A stretch of 23,659 nt of DNA from DSNY01 sp016861185 (GTDB lineage Bacteria > Pseudomonadota > Gammaproteobacteria > Burkholderiales > Burkholderiaceae_F), in contig SZOR01000063.1 of NCBI GenBank assembly GCA_030263275.1, positions 1 through 23,659 of the forward strand. Reading direction: 5' to 3'. A program made the translations under genes and the position numbers. Under the pieces are notes generated by a model. The model searched no databases. It saw nothing but the letters and a program-made list of their open reading frames with translations, and was not told the DNA's origin. Position 1 is the first letter of the stretch. Every line of letters begins with the position of its first letter. Positions 8,637-16,707 of the stretch are shown piece by piece.

Positions 8637-9781
8637 TCCCGTACGGGCGTCAGGACATCTCGCAGGACGACATCGACGCGGTCGTCGCCGTGCTGCGGTC
8701 GGAGTTCATCACGCAGGGCCCGGCGGTCGAGCTGTTCGAGCGGACGGTCGCGGCCTACTGCGGTGTGCCGCACGCCGTCGCCGTCAACAGCGCCACGAGT
8801 GCGCTTCATGTCGCCTGCATCGCGCTGGGTCTCGGCCCCGGCGATCGGCTGTGGACGTCCCCGAACACCTTTCTCGCGTCGGCCAACGCAGGTGCGTACT
8901 GCGGGGCCGAGGTCGACTTCGTCGACATCGACCCACGCACCTACAACATGAGCGTCGAAGCGTTGCGCGCCAAGCTGGAACGCGCCGCCCGGGAAGGGCG
9001 GCTGCCGAGGGTGGTGGTACCGGTGCATTTCGCAGGACAATCCTGCGAGATGGCTCCGATCGGCGAACTGGCGCGCCGCTACGGTTTTCGCGTGATCGAG
9101 GACGCGTCGCACGCGATCGGCGCCGCCTATCGCGGTGCTCCGGTCGGCCGGTGTGACTTCGCGGACATCGCCGTTTTCAGCTTCCATCCGGTCAAGATCG
9201 TGACCAGCGGAGAAGGCGGCGTGGCCACGACGCGCGATCCGGAGCTGGCCGGACGCATGCGGCTGGTGCGCAGCCACGGCATGACGCGCGACCCGGCGCA
9301 GATGACACGCGCGCCGGAGGGACCGTGGGACTACGAGCAGATCGCGCTCGGCTACAACTACCGGATCACGGACATCCAGGCCGCGCTGGGCGCGAGCCAG
9401 ATGAAGCGGATCTCGGACTTCGTTGCGCGCCGGCGCGAGATCGCGGAGCGATACGACAGGGAGTTCGAGGGGCTCCCTCTCGTGCGACCCTGGCAACACC
9501 CGGACACGGCGTCGTCCTGGCACCTGTACGTCGTACTGGTCGATCCCGACCGCAGACGCCGCGCCTTCGAAGGACTGCGTGCCGCCGGCATCGGCGTGAA
9601 CGTTCACTACATTCCGGTGCACACGCAGCCGTTCTACCGCGAGCGTTTCGGCTTCGCGGCCGGCGACTTTGCCAACGCAGAGGCCTATTACGCCCGCGCG
9701 ATCAGCCTGCCTATGTATGCCGCGTTGACCGACGCACAGCAGTCCCAGGTCGTCGATGCCGTGCGGCGCGTGCTCGCCTGA
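8633..9781 (+). CDS. pseC: UDP-4-amino-4,6-dideoxy-N-acetyl-beta-L-altrosamine transaminase, PseC
   Basis: A 382-residue PLP-dependent aminotransferase of the DegT/DnrJ/EryC1 fold, putting an amino group on C4 of the PseB product with glutamate as the usual donor. It begins IPYGRQDISQDDIDAVVAVL (2-21). NSATSALHVA (52-61) forms the phosphate-binding region, EDASHAIGA (156-164) carries the PLP-ring aspartate (Asp157), and Lys188 in SFHPVKIVTSGEGG is the Schiff-base lysine. Position in the locus separates it from the related LegC and ArnB enzymes. The ATG at 8633 overlaps the pseB stop by four bases, and pseF begins six bases after its TGA. Confidence 0.95.
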   Translation: MIPYGRQDISQDDIDAVVAVLRSEFITQGPAVELFERTVAAYCGVPHAVAVNSATSALHVACIALGLGPGDRLWTSPNTFLASANAGAYCGAEVDFVDIDPRTYNMSVEALRAKLERAAREGRLPRVVVPVHFAGQSCEMAPIGELARRYGFRVIEDASHAIGAAYRGAPVGRCDFADIAVFSFHPVKIVTSGEGGVATTRDPELAGRMRLVRSHGMTRDPAQMTRAPEGPWDYEQIALGYNYRITDIQAALGASQMKRISDFVARRREIAERYDREFEGLPLVRPWQHPDTASSWHLYVVLVDPDRRRRAFEGLRAAGIGVNVHYIPVHTQPFYRERFGFAAGDFANAEAYYARAISLPMYAALTDAQQSQVVDAVRRVLA

Positions 9782-9787
9782 CGCACG

Positions 9788-10486
9788 ATGAAAGTCTGCG
9801 TGATCCCGGCGCGCGGTGGAAGCAAGCGCATCCCGCGCAAGAACGTGCGCGACTTCGCCGGTCGGCCGATGCTGGCTTGGCCGATCGATGCCGCGCGGCG
9901 GAGCGGACTGTTCGATCGCATCGTCGTGTCGACCGACGATGACGAGATCGCGCAGGTTGCGCGCGGCTGGGGGGCCGAAACCCCGTTCATGCGTCCGCCC
10001 GAGCTGGCCGACGACCACGCGACGACGGTGGCCGTGATTGCGCACGCAGTACAGGAGCTGAGGCTGGACGCGCCCGACGACCTGGTGTGCTGCCTGTACG
10101 CCACGGCGCCGATGATTCGCGCAGACGATCTGCGCGAAGGGCTGCGGGTGCTGTCGCGCGACCGTTCGGCCTCGTATGCGGTCAGCGTGGTGCGCTTCGA
10201 GTACCCGATCGAGCGCGCGCTGCGCATCCTGCCCTCGGGGCGGCTCGCGCTGCGCGATCCGGCTCTCGTGGACACGCGCTCGCAGGACCTCGAACCCGCA
10301 TACCACGATGCCGGCCAGTTCTACTGGGGGCGGGCCGAGGCGTTCCGGCAGCAGGAGCCGATGCTGGGTCCGAATGCGCTGCCGGTCCTGCTTCCCTCCT
10401 GGCGAACCGCGGACATCGACACGCCGGACGACTGGGTTCGCGCAGAACTGCTGTTCCAGATCGTCCGGCAGCAAGGTACGCCGTGA
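9788..10486 (+). CDS. pseF: Pseudaminic acid cytidylyltransferase, PseF
   Basis: A 232-residue CMP-nonulosonate synthetase that joins CTP and pseudaminic acid into the activated donor CMP-Pse. The nucleotide-binding loop IPARGGSKRIPRKN is at 6-19, followed by GRPMLAWPIDAA and VVSTDDDEIAQVA, the standard CMP-NeuAc synthetase layout. A later ATAPMIRADDL segment takes the place of the QPTSP-type motif seen in the second cytidylyltransferase of this window; that difference is typical of PseF versus NeuA/LegF. It sits between pseC and the pseG-pseH fusion, and its stop overlaps the GTG start of the next gene (GTGA). Confidence 0.94.
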   Translation: MKVCVIPARGGSKRIPRKNVRDFAGRPMLAWPIDAARRSGLFDRIVVSTDDDEIAQVARGWGAETPFMRPPELADDHATTVAVIAHAVQELRLDAPDDLVCCLYATAPMIRADDLREGLRVLSRDRSASYAVSVVRFEYPIERALRILPSGRLALRDPALVDTRSQDLEPAYHDAGQFYWGRAEAFRQQEPMLGPNALPVLLPSWRTADIDTPDDWVRAELLFQIVRQQGTP

Positions 10487-12030
10487 GAGTCGCGTTCCGG
10501 GTCGATGCCTCGTCGCGCATCGGCAGCGGCCATCTGATGCGATGTCTCGCGCTGGCCGACGGACTGCTCGCGCGAGGGCATCGCGTGGCGTTCATATCGC
10601 GCGACCTGGTCGGTCACATGAACGACCTGCTCGAATCGCGCGCAGCGGGGCGGGGGTTCGATGTCGTCCGCCTGCCCGCGCCTGCGGTTGCGGCCGAGGC
10701 CCAGGATCATCGCTCCTGGCTGGGCGTACCCACGGAAGTCGACGCCGCGGAAACGGCCGGAGCCTGCAAGGCGTTCGCCCCCGACTGGCTGGTCGTGGAT
10801 CACTACGCGCTCGATGCTCGTTGGCACCGGCGACTGCGAGGCGCCGTGCAACGGATCATGGTGATCGACGACCTGGCCGATCGCGAGTACGACTGCGATC
10901 TGCTCCTCGACCAGAATCTCGCCGTCGCGGGGGCAGGGCGGTACCGCGGGCGCATCGGCGCGGCCACGTCGCTGCTCCTGGGGCCGCGCTACGCGCTGCA
11001 GCGCCCGGAGTTCGCGCAACTGCGCGCGCGCGCGCAGCCGCGCGAGCGCGTCCGGCGCGTTGCCGTCTTCTTCGGCGGGGTCGACGAGCCCCGGCTGACG
11101 GAGAGAACGGCACAGGCCTTCCGCGACCGCGAGCTGCGCGACCTGGAACTGGACGTTTTCGTCGGCGCCGGCAATGCGCGGGCCGGCGCGATCGGGCGGC
11201 TTGTCGCGCGGCTGCCGCGCGCGCGCCTGCATGCGCCCGGATCGGACTTTGCGACGCTTCTGGCACAGGCCGATCTGGCGATCGGCGCCGGCGGAGGAAC
11301 GATGTGGGAGCGATGCACGCTGGGCGTGCCTGCCGTGGTCGTCTCGATCGCGGCGAACCAGGAGCCAGGCTGCCGCGCCGCTGCGCAGGCCGGCGCGATC
11401 GCTTATCTGGGACGAGCGGAGGAAGTCAGCGGCGCCGCGATCGCCGGTGCGGTCCGGCTGCTGCGCGACGCGCCACACATCGTGCGGCAAATGTCGGCCG
11501 CGTGCCTCGCGCTGTCGGACGGCGACGGCGTCGGACGTGTCGTGCGCGCGATCGAGCGCGTCGGTGCGCTCACTTTGCGTCGCGCGACGGACGCGGACTG
11601 CGACAGAGTGCTTGCCTGGCGCAACGATCCGGAAGTCCGCGCGATGTCGCTCGATTCCCGCGAAATCGACGCCGAGGCCCATCGACGCTGGTTCGCAGCG
11701 GTTGTCGCCGACGGCGGCCGCGCGTTGCTGATCGCGGAGGCGGCCGGGCGGCCGGTCGGGGTACTGCGTTTCGATCGCGCGCCGGAGCAGGTGGCGCGCG
11801 TGTCGATCTATCGTGTACCCGGCGAGGTTGCCGAGGGCATCGGTACCGAGATGCTGCGCGCCGGGGCGGAGTGGATCGCGGGTCACTGGCCGGACGTGCG
11901 CGGACTGGAAGCCGAGATCCGCACGGAGAACGCCAGGTCGATCGCGGTATTCGAGCGTGCGGGCTACGCGCAGGCGCGCGGCATTTGGTTTCTCAGCATC
12001 GGAGGCAGCCATGAGAATCGCGTCGCGTGA
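10483..12030 (+). CDS. pseG-pseH: Bifunctional PseG-PseH: UDP-sugar hydrolase fused to N-acetyltransferase
   Basis: A 515-residue two-domain protein. Residues 1-355 are PseG, a GT-B-like hydrolase that removes UDP from UDP-2,4-diacetamido-2,4,6-trideoxy-L-altrose: VDASSRIGSGHLMRCLALA (7-25) carries the catalytic His17, followed by VFFGGVD (195-201) and GAGGGTMWERCTLGVP (268-283). Residues 363-505 are a GNAT domain fitting PseH, which acetylates the C4 amine one step earlier: LTLRRATDADCDRVLAWRND starts it, EGIGTEML (451-458) fits the acetyl-CoA loop, and RTENARSIAVFERAGY (480-495) is the C-terminal GNAT signature. A short linker joins the domains with no stop or start between them. This explains why no separate pseH gene exists here. 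The GTG start overlaps pseF by four bases; the end overlaps pseI by 20. Confidence 0.93.
   Translation: MRVAFRVDASSRIGSGHLMRCLALADGLLARGHRVAFISRDLVGHMNDLLESRAAGRGFDVVRLPAPAVAAEAQDHRSWLGVPTEVDAAETAGACKAFAPDWLVVDHYALDARWHRRLRGAVQRIMVIDDLADREYDCDLLLDQNLAVAGAGRYRGRIGAATSLLLGPRYALQRPEFAQLRARAQPRERVRRVAVFFGGVDEPRLTERTAQAFRDRELRDLELDVFVGAGNARAGAIGRLVARLPRARLHAPGSDFATLLAQADLAIGAGGGTMWERCTLGVPAVVVSIAANQEPGCRAAAQAGAIAYLGRAEEVSGAAIAGAVRLLRDAPHIVRQMSAACLALSDGDGVGRVVRAIERVGALTLRRATDADCDRVLAWRNDPEVRAMSLDSREIDAEAHRRWFAAVVADGGRALLIAEAAGRPVGVLRFDRAPEQVARVSIYRVPGEVAEGIGTEMLRAGAEWIAGHWPDVRGLEAEIRTENARSIAVFERAGYAQARGIWFLSIGGSHENRVA
12001..12005 (+). promoter_or_regulatory. Shine-Dalgarno of pseI
   Basis: GGAGG, five bases before the pseI ATG at 12011 and inside the end of the pseG-pseH coding sequence. 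It fixes the pseI start and indicates translation independent of simple stop-start coupling. Confidence 0.75.
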
Positions 12031-13060
12031 GATCGGCCCGCACGCGCGGCCGTTCGTCATCGCCGAGATGTCCGGCAACCACAACCAGTCGCTCGAACGC
12101 GCGCTGGCGATCGTCGACGCTGCCGCCGACGCCGGCGCGCACGCGCTCAAGGTGCAGACGTACACGGCCGATACGATGACGCTCGACCTGGCGCGCGACG
12201 AGTTCTTTATCGAAGACACCGGGTCGCTGTGGAAGGGCAAGTCGCTGTACGCGCTCTATCAGGAGGCGCATACGCCTTGGGACTGGCACGCGCCGATCTT
12301 CGAGCGCGCCCGCGCGCGCGGGATGATTCCCTTCTCGACGCCCTTCGACGAGACGGCGGTGGATTTCCTCGAATCGCTCGGCGTGGACTGCTACAAGATC
12401 GCCTCGTTCGAATTGATCGATCTGCCGTTGATACGACGGGTCGCGGCGACCGGCAAGCCGCTCATCATGTCGACCGGGATGGCGTCGGTGGCGGAGATCC
12501 AGGACGCGGTCGACGCCGCTCGAGCGAGCGGGGCGCGCGACATCGTATTGTTGAAATGCACGAGCACGTATCCGGCGACGCCCGAGAACTCGAACATCGT
12601 CACGATCCCGCATCTGCGGGCGATGACCGGCTGCGAGGTCGGCCTGTCGGATCACACGACGGGCGTGGGCGTCGCCGTCGCGGCAGTGGCGCTCGGGGCG
12701 ACCGTCATCGAGAAGCACTTCACGCTGCGACGCGCCGACGGCGGCGTCGACGCCGCATTCTCGCTCGAGCCTGAAGAGATGAGGGCGCTGGTCGTCGAAA
12801 CCGAGCGTGCCTGGCTGGGGCTCGGGCAGGTGCGCTACGGGCCGACCGAGGCCGAGCGAGCTTCCCTGCGTTTCCGTCGGTCGCTGTACGTGACGCGCGA
12901 CCTGAAGGCGGGCGACTCGTTGTCGCCCGACAACGTTCGCGCGATCAGGCCGGGGCACGGGTTGCCGCCGAAGTTTCTCGACGTCGTGCTCGGCCTTCGC
13001 GTCGCGCGCGACGTCAAGCGCGGCACGCCCGTCACGTGGGATCTTCTGGGCGGCAAGTGA
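12011..13060 (+). CDS. pseI: Pseudaminic acid synthase, PseI
   Basis: A 349-residue NeuB-family synthase that condenses phosphoenolpyruvate with 2,4-diacetamido-2,4,6-trideoxy-L-altrose. The TIM-barrel domain begins FVIAEMSGNHNQSLERAL (15-32), close to the PseI consensus. KVQTYTADTMTL (47-58), FSTPFDETAVDFLESLG (108-124), YKIASFEL (128-135), STGMASVAEI (154-163), KCTSTYPATPENSNI (182-196) and IEKHFTLRRADGGVD (233-247) follow. The C-terminal SAF (antifreeze-like) domain includes AIRPGHGLPP (311-320), whose arginine matches the SAF arginine that reaches the partner active site in NeuB dimers. Length and motifs identify PseI rather than NeuB or LegI, whose equivalent of RRADGGVD is normally a GPDH-type sequence. 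It completes the Pse pathway. Confidence 0.95.
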   Translation: MRIASREIGPHARPFVIAEMSGNHNQSLERALAIVDAAADAGAHALKVQTYTADTMTLDLARDEFFIEDTGSLWKGKSLYALYQEAHTPWDWHAPIFERARARGMIPFSTPFDETAVDFLESLGVDCYKIASFELIDLPLIRRVAATGKPLIMSTGMASVAEIQDAVDAARASGARDIVLLKCTSTYPATPENSNIVTIPHLRAMTGCEVGLSDHTTGVGVAVAAVALGATVIEKHFTLRRADGGVDAAFSLEPEEMRALVVETERAWLGLGQVRYGPTEAERASLRFRRSLYVTRDLKAGDSLSPDNVRAIRPGHGLPPKFLDVVLGLRVARDVKRGTPVTWDLLGGK

Positions 13061-14430
13061 CTTCGACCGTTGCACGGCATCGCGTCTGCCTCATCGTCGA
13101 CAACCCGCTGCGCGACCTCGACGGGCTGGTCCTCGTCGCGTTCGAGCTGGCGCGGCGCGGCGTGGAGGCGATCCTCGTCCCGATGTACGAGCAGGTCTTC
13201 GACGTACCCGCACTGCGGCCCGACCTCGTGCTGGTGAACTATGTGCGCGCGAACAATCGCGATGCGGTGCGCCTGTATCGCGAACAGGGGATCCGCATCG
13301 GCGTTCTGGACACCGAAGGGGCGGGTGGCAAGTCGGCCGAGGAGTTCGCGGCGCTGGTGAAGTCGACGATCGAAGGCACGGCCGTCGACCTGTACTGCGT
13401 CTGGGGTGAAGCGCAATACGCGGCGTTCCGGGCGCAGCGCGTCGTGCCCGAAACCGTGCTGCGCCTGACCGGCTGTCCGCGCTACGACTTCTGCGCCGCG
13501 CCGTGGCGCGAAACGCTGCCGGCCGCCGACACGCCCGGCTACGTGCTGATCAACACGAACTTCCCCACGGTGAATCCGAAGTTCTCGAGCGGCGCCGGCG
13601 ACGAGCGCGCCGCGATGATGAAAGCGGGGTTCAGCGCCGAGTTCGCCGAGCGCTACGTGGCGGCCGCGCACCGCGCGCAGCGGGAGATCATCGAGCTGAT
13701 CGGCCGGCTCGTTCGCCGTCTGCCGGCGCTGCGGTTCGTGTTGCGTCCGCATCCGTTCGAATCGACCGCGCCCTATCGATCGCTCGAATCCGGCGGCAAC
13801 CTGCGCGTGATCCAGTCGGGCACGTCGCTGCAGTGGCTGAAGGATTGCTGCGCGCTGTTGCACCTGAACTGCTCGACAGCGCTCGAGGCGGTGATGCTGG
13901 GGCGCGAACCCGTCACGCCGCAGTGGATCAACGAAGAAGTCCTGTCGGTCCCCATCGCCCAGGCGGTCAGCCGCTGCGCCGGTGACGAGAATGCGCTGGC
14001 GGCGCTGCTCAGCCAGGCGGCCGAGGGGTCCATGCCGGCGGCCGACGCCTCGCTGCGAGACGTCCGCGACAGGTCGCTGCGCGACCCGTACTTCCGCATC
14101 GACGGGCTCGCTTCGGCGCGGGTCGCAGACGCAGTCGTCGAATCGATTCGCTCTCCGTTGTCGGCCGGGAGTGCCCGCGTGTCGCTGCGTGGGCGCCTGG
14201 TTTCGGCTGCCCGCAGAGGGCTGGGCTATCGCCTTTCGACCGCAGCGAAAGCCCTCGTGCCGTCGCGCCGGCGCGCGCCGAATGTCGCCGCGGCCAAGGC
14301 GTTTTCGCTCGATGCGGTGCGCGATCTCCTCGGCCGGCTCGCGCGTGTGTCGGGTTCACCCGAGCCTGGGGCCGAATGGATGCGCGGCGGGCGCAGGCTC
14401 AGCGGACTGTCGATCAGGATTTCCAGCTGA
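13057..14430 (+). CDS. Surface carbohydrate biosynthesis protein, candidate nonulosonyl transferase
   Basis: A 457-residue protein fitting a family often annotated surface carbohydrate biosynthesis protein, common in nonulosonate loci. The order of motifs suggests a GT-B fold: CLIVDNPLRDLDGLVLVAFE (11-30) is the first strand region, GIRIGVLDTEGAGG (78-91) holds an acidic D-T-E-G motif, TGCPRYDF (138-145) precedes a strand-loop VLINTNFP, RPHP (230-233) is an HP motif, and LNCSTALEAVMLGREPV (270-286) is a Ser/Thr-glutamate motif. Bacterial CMP-sialic acid and Kdo transferases share this acid-G, HP and S/T pattern; that it moves pseudaminic acid is inferred from this and from its place as last gene after pseI. 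The final 85 residues are basic and rich in Arg/Ala, possibly a membrane-surface anchor. GTG start, overlapping the pseI stop (GTGA). Confidence 0.7.
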   Translation: MTSTVARHRVCLIVDNPLRDLDGLVLVAFELARRGVEAILVPMYEQVFDVPALRPDLVLVNYVRANNRDAVRLYREQGIRIGVLDTEGAGGKSAEEFAALVKSTIEGTAVDLYCVWGEAQYAAFRAQRVVPETVLRLTGCPRYDFCAAPWRETLPAADTPGYVLINTNFPTVNPKFSSGAGDERAAMMKAGFSAEFAERYVAAAHRAQREIIELIGRLVRRLPALRFVLRPHPFESTAPYRSLESGGNLRVIQSGTSLQWLKDCCALLHLNCSTALEAVMLGREPVTPQWINEEVLSVPIAQAVSRCAGDENALAALLSQAAEGSMPAADASLRDVRDRSLRDPYFRIDGLASARVADAVVESIRSPLSAGSARVSLRGRLVSAARRGLGYRLSTAAKALVPSRRRAPNVAAAKAFSLDAVRDLLGRLARVSGSPEPGAEWMRGGRRLSGLSIRISS

Positions 14431-14457
14431 GATTAGGCCCCGTCGACGGCATCCGCC

Positions 14458-16707
14458 CTAAAGCACCTTTTCGAGCCGCTCGAGCGCGATCCAGAATCCC
14501 TCGCCGTCGTTCTTGTGGCCCTGCCAGATCTCTGGGATGAAGCTCACGCCCGGAGCGGTTCTGTCGAGGGATTCGGCGAGCTGCTCGAAGTCGATGTCGC
14601 CCTCGCCGATCTGCAGGCCTTCGCCGTCCACGCCTTCGGCGTCGACAATGTGCAGATGCGCCGCGAACGGCCCGACCTCCTCGACATAGTGTTTGAACGA
14701 GACATGCGCGTGGTTGCACGCGAGCTTCGCGTGCGACACATCGAGGCAGATGCGGACGCCATGGGCCTTGCAGAAGGCGGAGATGTCCTCCGCGTCCATG
14801 AACAGGTTGTGGAAACGTTGCCCGCCGAAGTGCCACGGGAACGGCGGCATCGTCTGCGGTGTGATCTCCACGCCGTCGCTGTCCACTGCGGACAGGCTCT
14901 CGGCGATCGCGTCGTACATCTGCGGGCGCCGTGACTTCGGAAGCGGCCCGTCGAAGGAGAAACCTCCCGCGTTGATCACGATCGGCGGTCTCTGCGAACG
15001 CCTGAAGTACGGTTTCAGCATCCGCGTCACGTCGATGACCCGCTGCAGCTCCTCGATCGACCGCCGGCGATAGGCCGGGTCGGCCGAGCACAGATCCATG
15101 ATGTGATCGCCGGCGAACAGCTCCGGCGCGTGAACCACCAGCGCCATGTCGTAGCCTCTTTCATCCAGGTACGGGCGCGGATCGAGTTCCAGGTCCTTGT
15201 AGCTCAGGTGAAACTCGAGCAGATCGAAGTTCGACTTCGAGGCGAGCTTGCGCACGTCGTGATACCGCACGGGGATCCCGAAAGGCCGGCGGAATCGATA
15301 GGGGCGCGGCTTGACTGCGCGCACCTCGAGATCGGCCGGATAGAAGAAGTCGCCTTTCGCGAAGGCACGCGGCGCAGCACGTCCGATCAGCTCGTGCTTG
15401 CGGTTCGGCGACAGACCCTTGCCCGGACTGCGTATTGCGAGCATGTCCTCGGTGATCGGTGCGCCGGCAGGGATCTCGCGCGCAGCCACGACGCTCTTGC
15501 CGAGCACCTCGCGGTTCATCATCTCGCCCTGGGTGATCCGTCGCGCTTCTCCCGCGCCGAGCGCCTGCTCGACGTCGCGAATGCCTTGCACCATCGCGGC
15601 GAACTCGGAGGGGAGCAAGCTCACCTTGTGGTCGTTGCCTTCCATGTCGCGGTCGACCGTGAAGTGCTTCTCGATGACCCGCGCACCTTTCGCGACGGCG
15701 GCGATCGCGACGGCGTATCCACGCTCGTGCCCCGAATAGCCGACCGGGCAGTCGCCGATCCGCTTCAGCCGCTCGATGTAGTTGAGATGGATGTCCTTGA
15801 ACGGAGCGGGGTAGGTCGAGTTGCAGTGAAGCAGCACGAACTGCGCGCCGATGCGTCTGAGCAGGCGGACCGACTCGCCGATCTCCGCCTCGCTCGACAT
15901 GCCGGTCGAGCAGAGCAACGGCTTGTGCGTCCGGCCGAGGGCTTCGAGCAGCTCATGGTTCACCAGATCGGCCGAAGCGACCTTGTAGGCCGGCATGCCG
16001 TAGCGTTCGAGCAGTGCCACGCTTTCGACGTCCCACGGCGTGCACAGGGGGACCAGACCTTTTTCGCGGCACCGGTCGAAGGCCTTGACCATGTCCTCGA
16101 AGGGCAGTTGAAAGCGGGACAGCAGGTCGAGCGTGTACTGGCTGCCCAGATCTTCCGCGGCGTCGTCCGCTTGCCCTGCGTTCCTGTAGAGCGCGCCCAT
16201 CGAACGCAACTGGAACTTGGCGCAGTCCGCGCCCGCTTCCGCTGCGAGATCGACGAGCCGAAGCGCCAACTCCAGGCTTCCGTTGTGATTGTTTCCGATC
16301 TCGGCGATCGTGAAGGTTGGCCGATCATCGGCGATCACCCGGTCGCCGATGCGGATCGCCGCGCTGCGCCGGAACGCGATCCCGACGAGGCGACCCTGGC
16401 GATCGAGCAGGGGCACGAAGCGAATGCGGTCCGAAAGCAGACGCTCGATGTCTTCCGCGGCAGCGTCCGCGCTCGCTGACACGAAGTCGCGGTTCATTGC
16501 GCTTTCGACCGGGCGGTTGAGGTCGAGCTGCGGCTCCTTCATCAACCAGCGCCGCAGATCGCCGTCCGTCAGCACGCCTTCCAGGACGCCGTTGCCGCCG
16601 ATCGCGAAGACGACGCCCGCCTTGTTGTCGGAGATGCGGCGTAGCGCGTTGGCGATCGATTCTTCCGCGAAAACCGCGTAGGGCGCGATGTTGCGTTCGA
16701 CGTTCAC
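14458..16707 (-). CDS. Multidomain nonulosonic acid synthase: CBS pair + NeuB + SAF + sugar isomerase-like TIM barrel
   Basis: A 749-residue protein, about twice the usual NeuB length. Residues 1-120 hold two CBS repeats (VLEGVLTDGDLRRWLM, 41-56; RFVPLLDRQGRLVGIAFRRS, 96-115). Residues 130-385 are the PEP-condensing synthase: FTIAEIGNNHNGSLELAL (132-149), KFQLRSM (164-170), LCTPWDVESVALLE (221-234), STGMSSEAEI (267-276), HCNSTYPAPFKDI (294-306) and EKHFTVDRDMEGNDHKVSL (346-364), the last matching NeuB/LegI rather than PseI. Residues about 395-462 are the SAF domain with IRSPGKGLSP. Residues about 470-749 resemble AP-endonuclease-2/xylose-isomerase-like sugar isomerases, with candidate metal ligands in VVHAPE (524-529), VEITP (613-617), LDVSHA (655-660), HLHIVDAEG (685-693) and PEIWQGHKNDGEGF (725-738). 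The GTG start overlaps the upstream stop and has AAGAGGA seven bases before it. The product and the role of the CBS and isomerase parts are unknown. Confidence 0.88.
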   Translation of the reverse strand: MNVERNIAPYAVFAEESIANALRRISDNKAGVVFAIGGNGVLEGVLTDGDLRRWLMKEPQLDLNRPVESAMNRDFVSASADAAAEDIERLLSDRIRFVPLLDRQGRLVGIAFRRSAAIRIGDRVIADDRPTFTIAEIGNNHNGSLELALRLVDLAAEAGADCAKFQLRSMGALYRNAGQADDAAEDLGSQYTLDLLSRFQLPFEDMVKAFDRCREKGLVPLCTPWDVESVALLERYGMPAYKVASADLVNHELLEALGRTHKPLLCSTGMSSEAEIGESVRLLRRIGAQFVLLHCNSTYPAPFKDIHLNYIERLKRIGDCPVGYSGHERGYAVAIAAVAKGARVIEKHFTVDRDMEGNDHKVSLLPSEFAAMVQGIRDVEQALGAGEARRITQGEMMNREVLGKSVVAAREIPAGAPITEDMLAIRSPGKGLSPNRKHELIGRAAPRAFAKGDFFYPADLEVRAVKPRPYRFRRPFGIPVRYHDVRKLASKSNFDLLEFHLSYKDLELDPRPYLDERGYDMALVVHAPELFAGDHIMDLCSADPAYRRRSIEELQRVIDVTRMLKPYFRRSQRPPIVINAGGFSFDGPLPKSRRPQMYDAIAESLSAVDSDGVEITPQTMPPFPWHFGGQRFHNLFMDAEDISAFCKAHGVRICLDVSHAKLACNHAHVSFKHYVEEVGPFAAHLHIVDAEGVDGEGLQIGEGDIDFEQLAESLDRTAPGVSFIPEIWQGHKNDGEGFWIALERLEKVL

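Noticed and set aside
14431..14457. A bidirectional terminator between the convergent operons
   Set aside because: The 27 bases contain a ten-base palindrome CCGTCGACGG and weak flanking TTAGG/CCTAA pairing, but no T tract on either strand. The structure is too weak to call.
12011..16329. PseI and the NeuB fusion as recent duplicates of each other
   Set aside because: They share only family motifs; the substrate-side blocks differ (RRADGGVD versus EGNDHKVSL) and the domain layouts are unlike. They are ancient paralogues with different substrates.
14458..16707. Treating the NeuB fusion as two or more genes
   Set aside because: The frame is continuous, domain spacing is regular, and I saw no internal stop or Shine-Dalgarno with a convincing start at the SAF-barrel junction.
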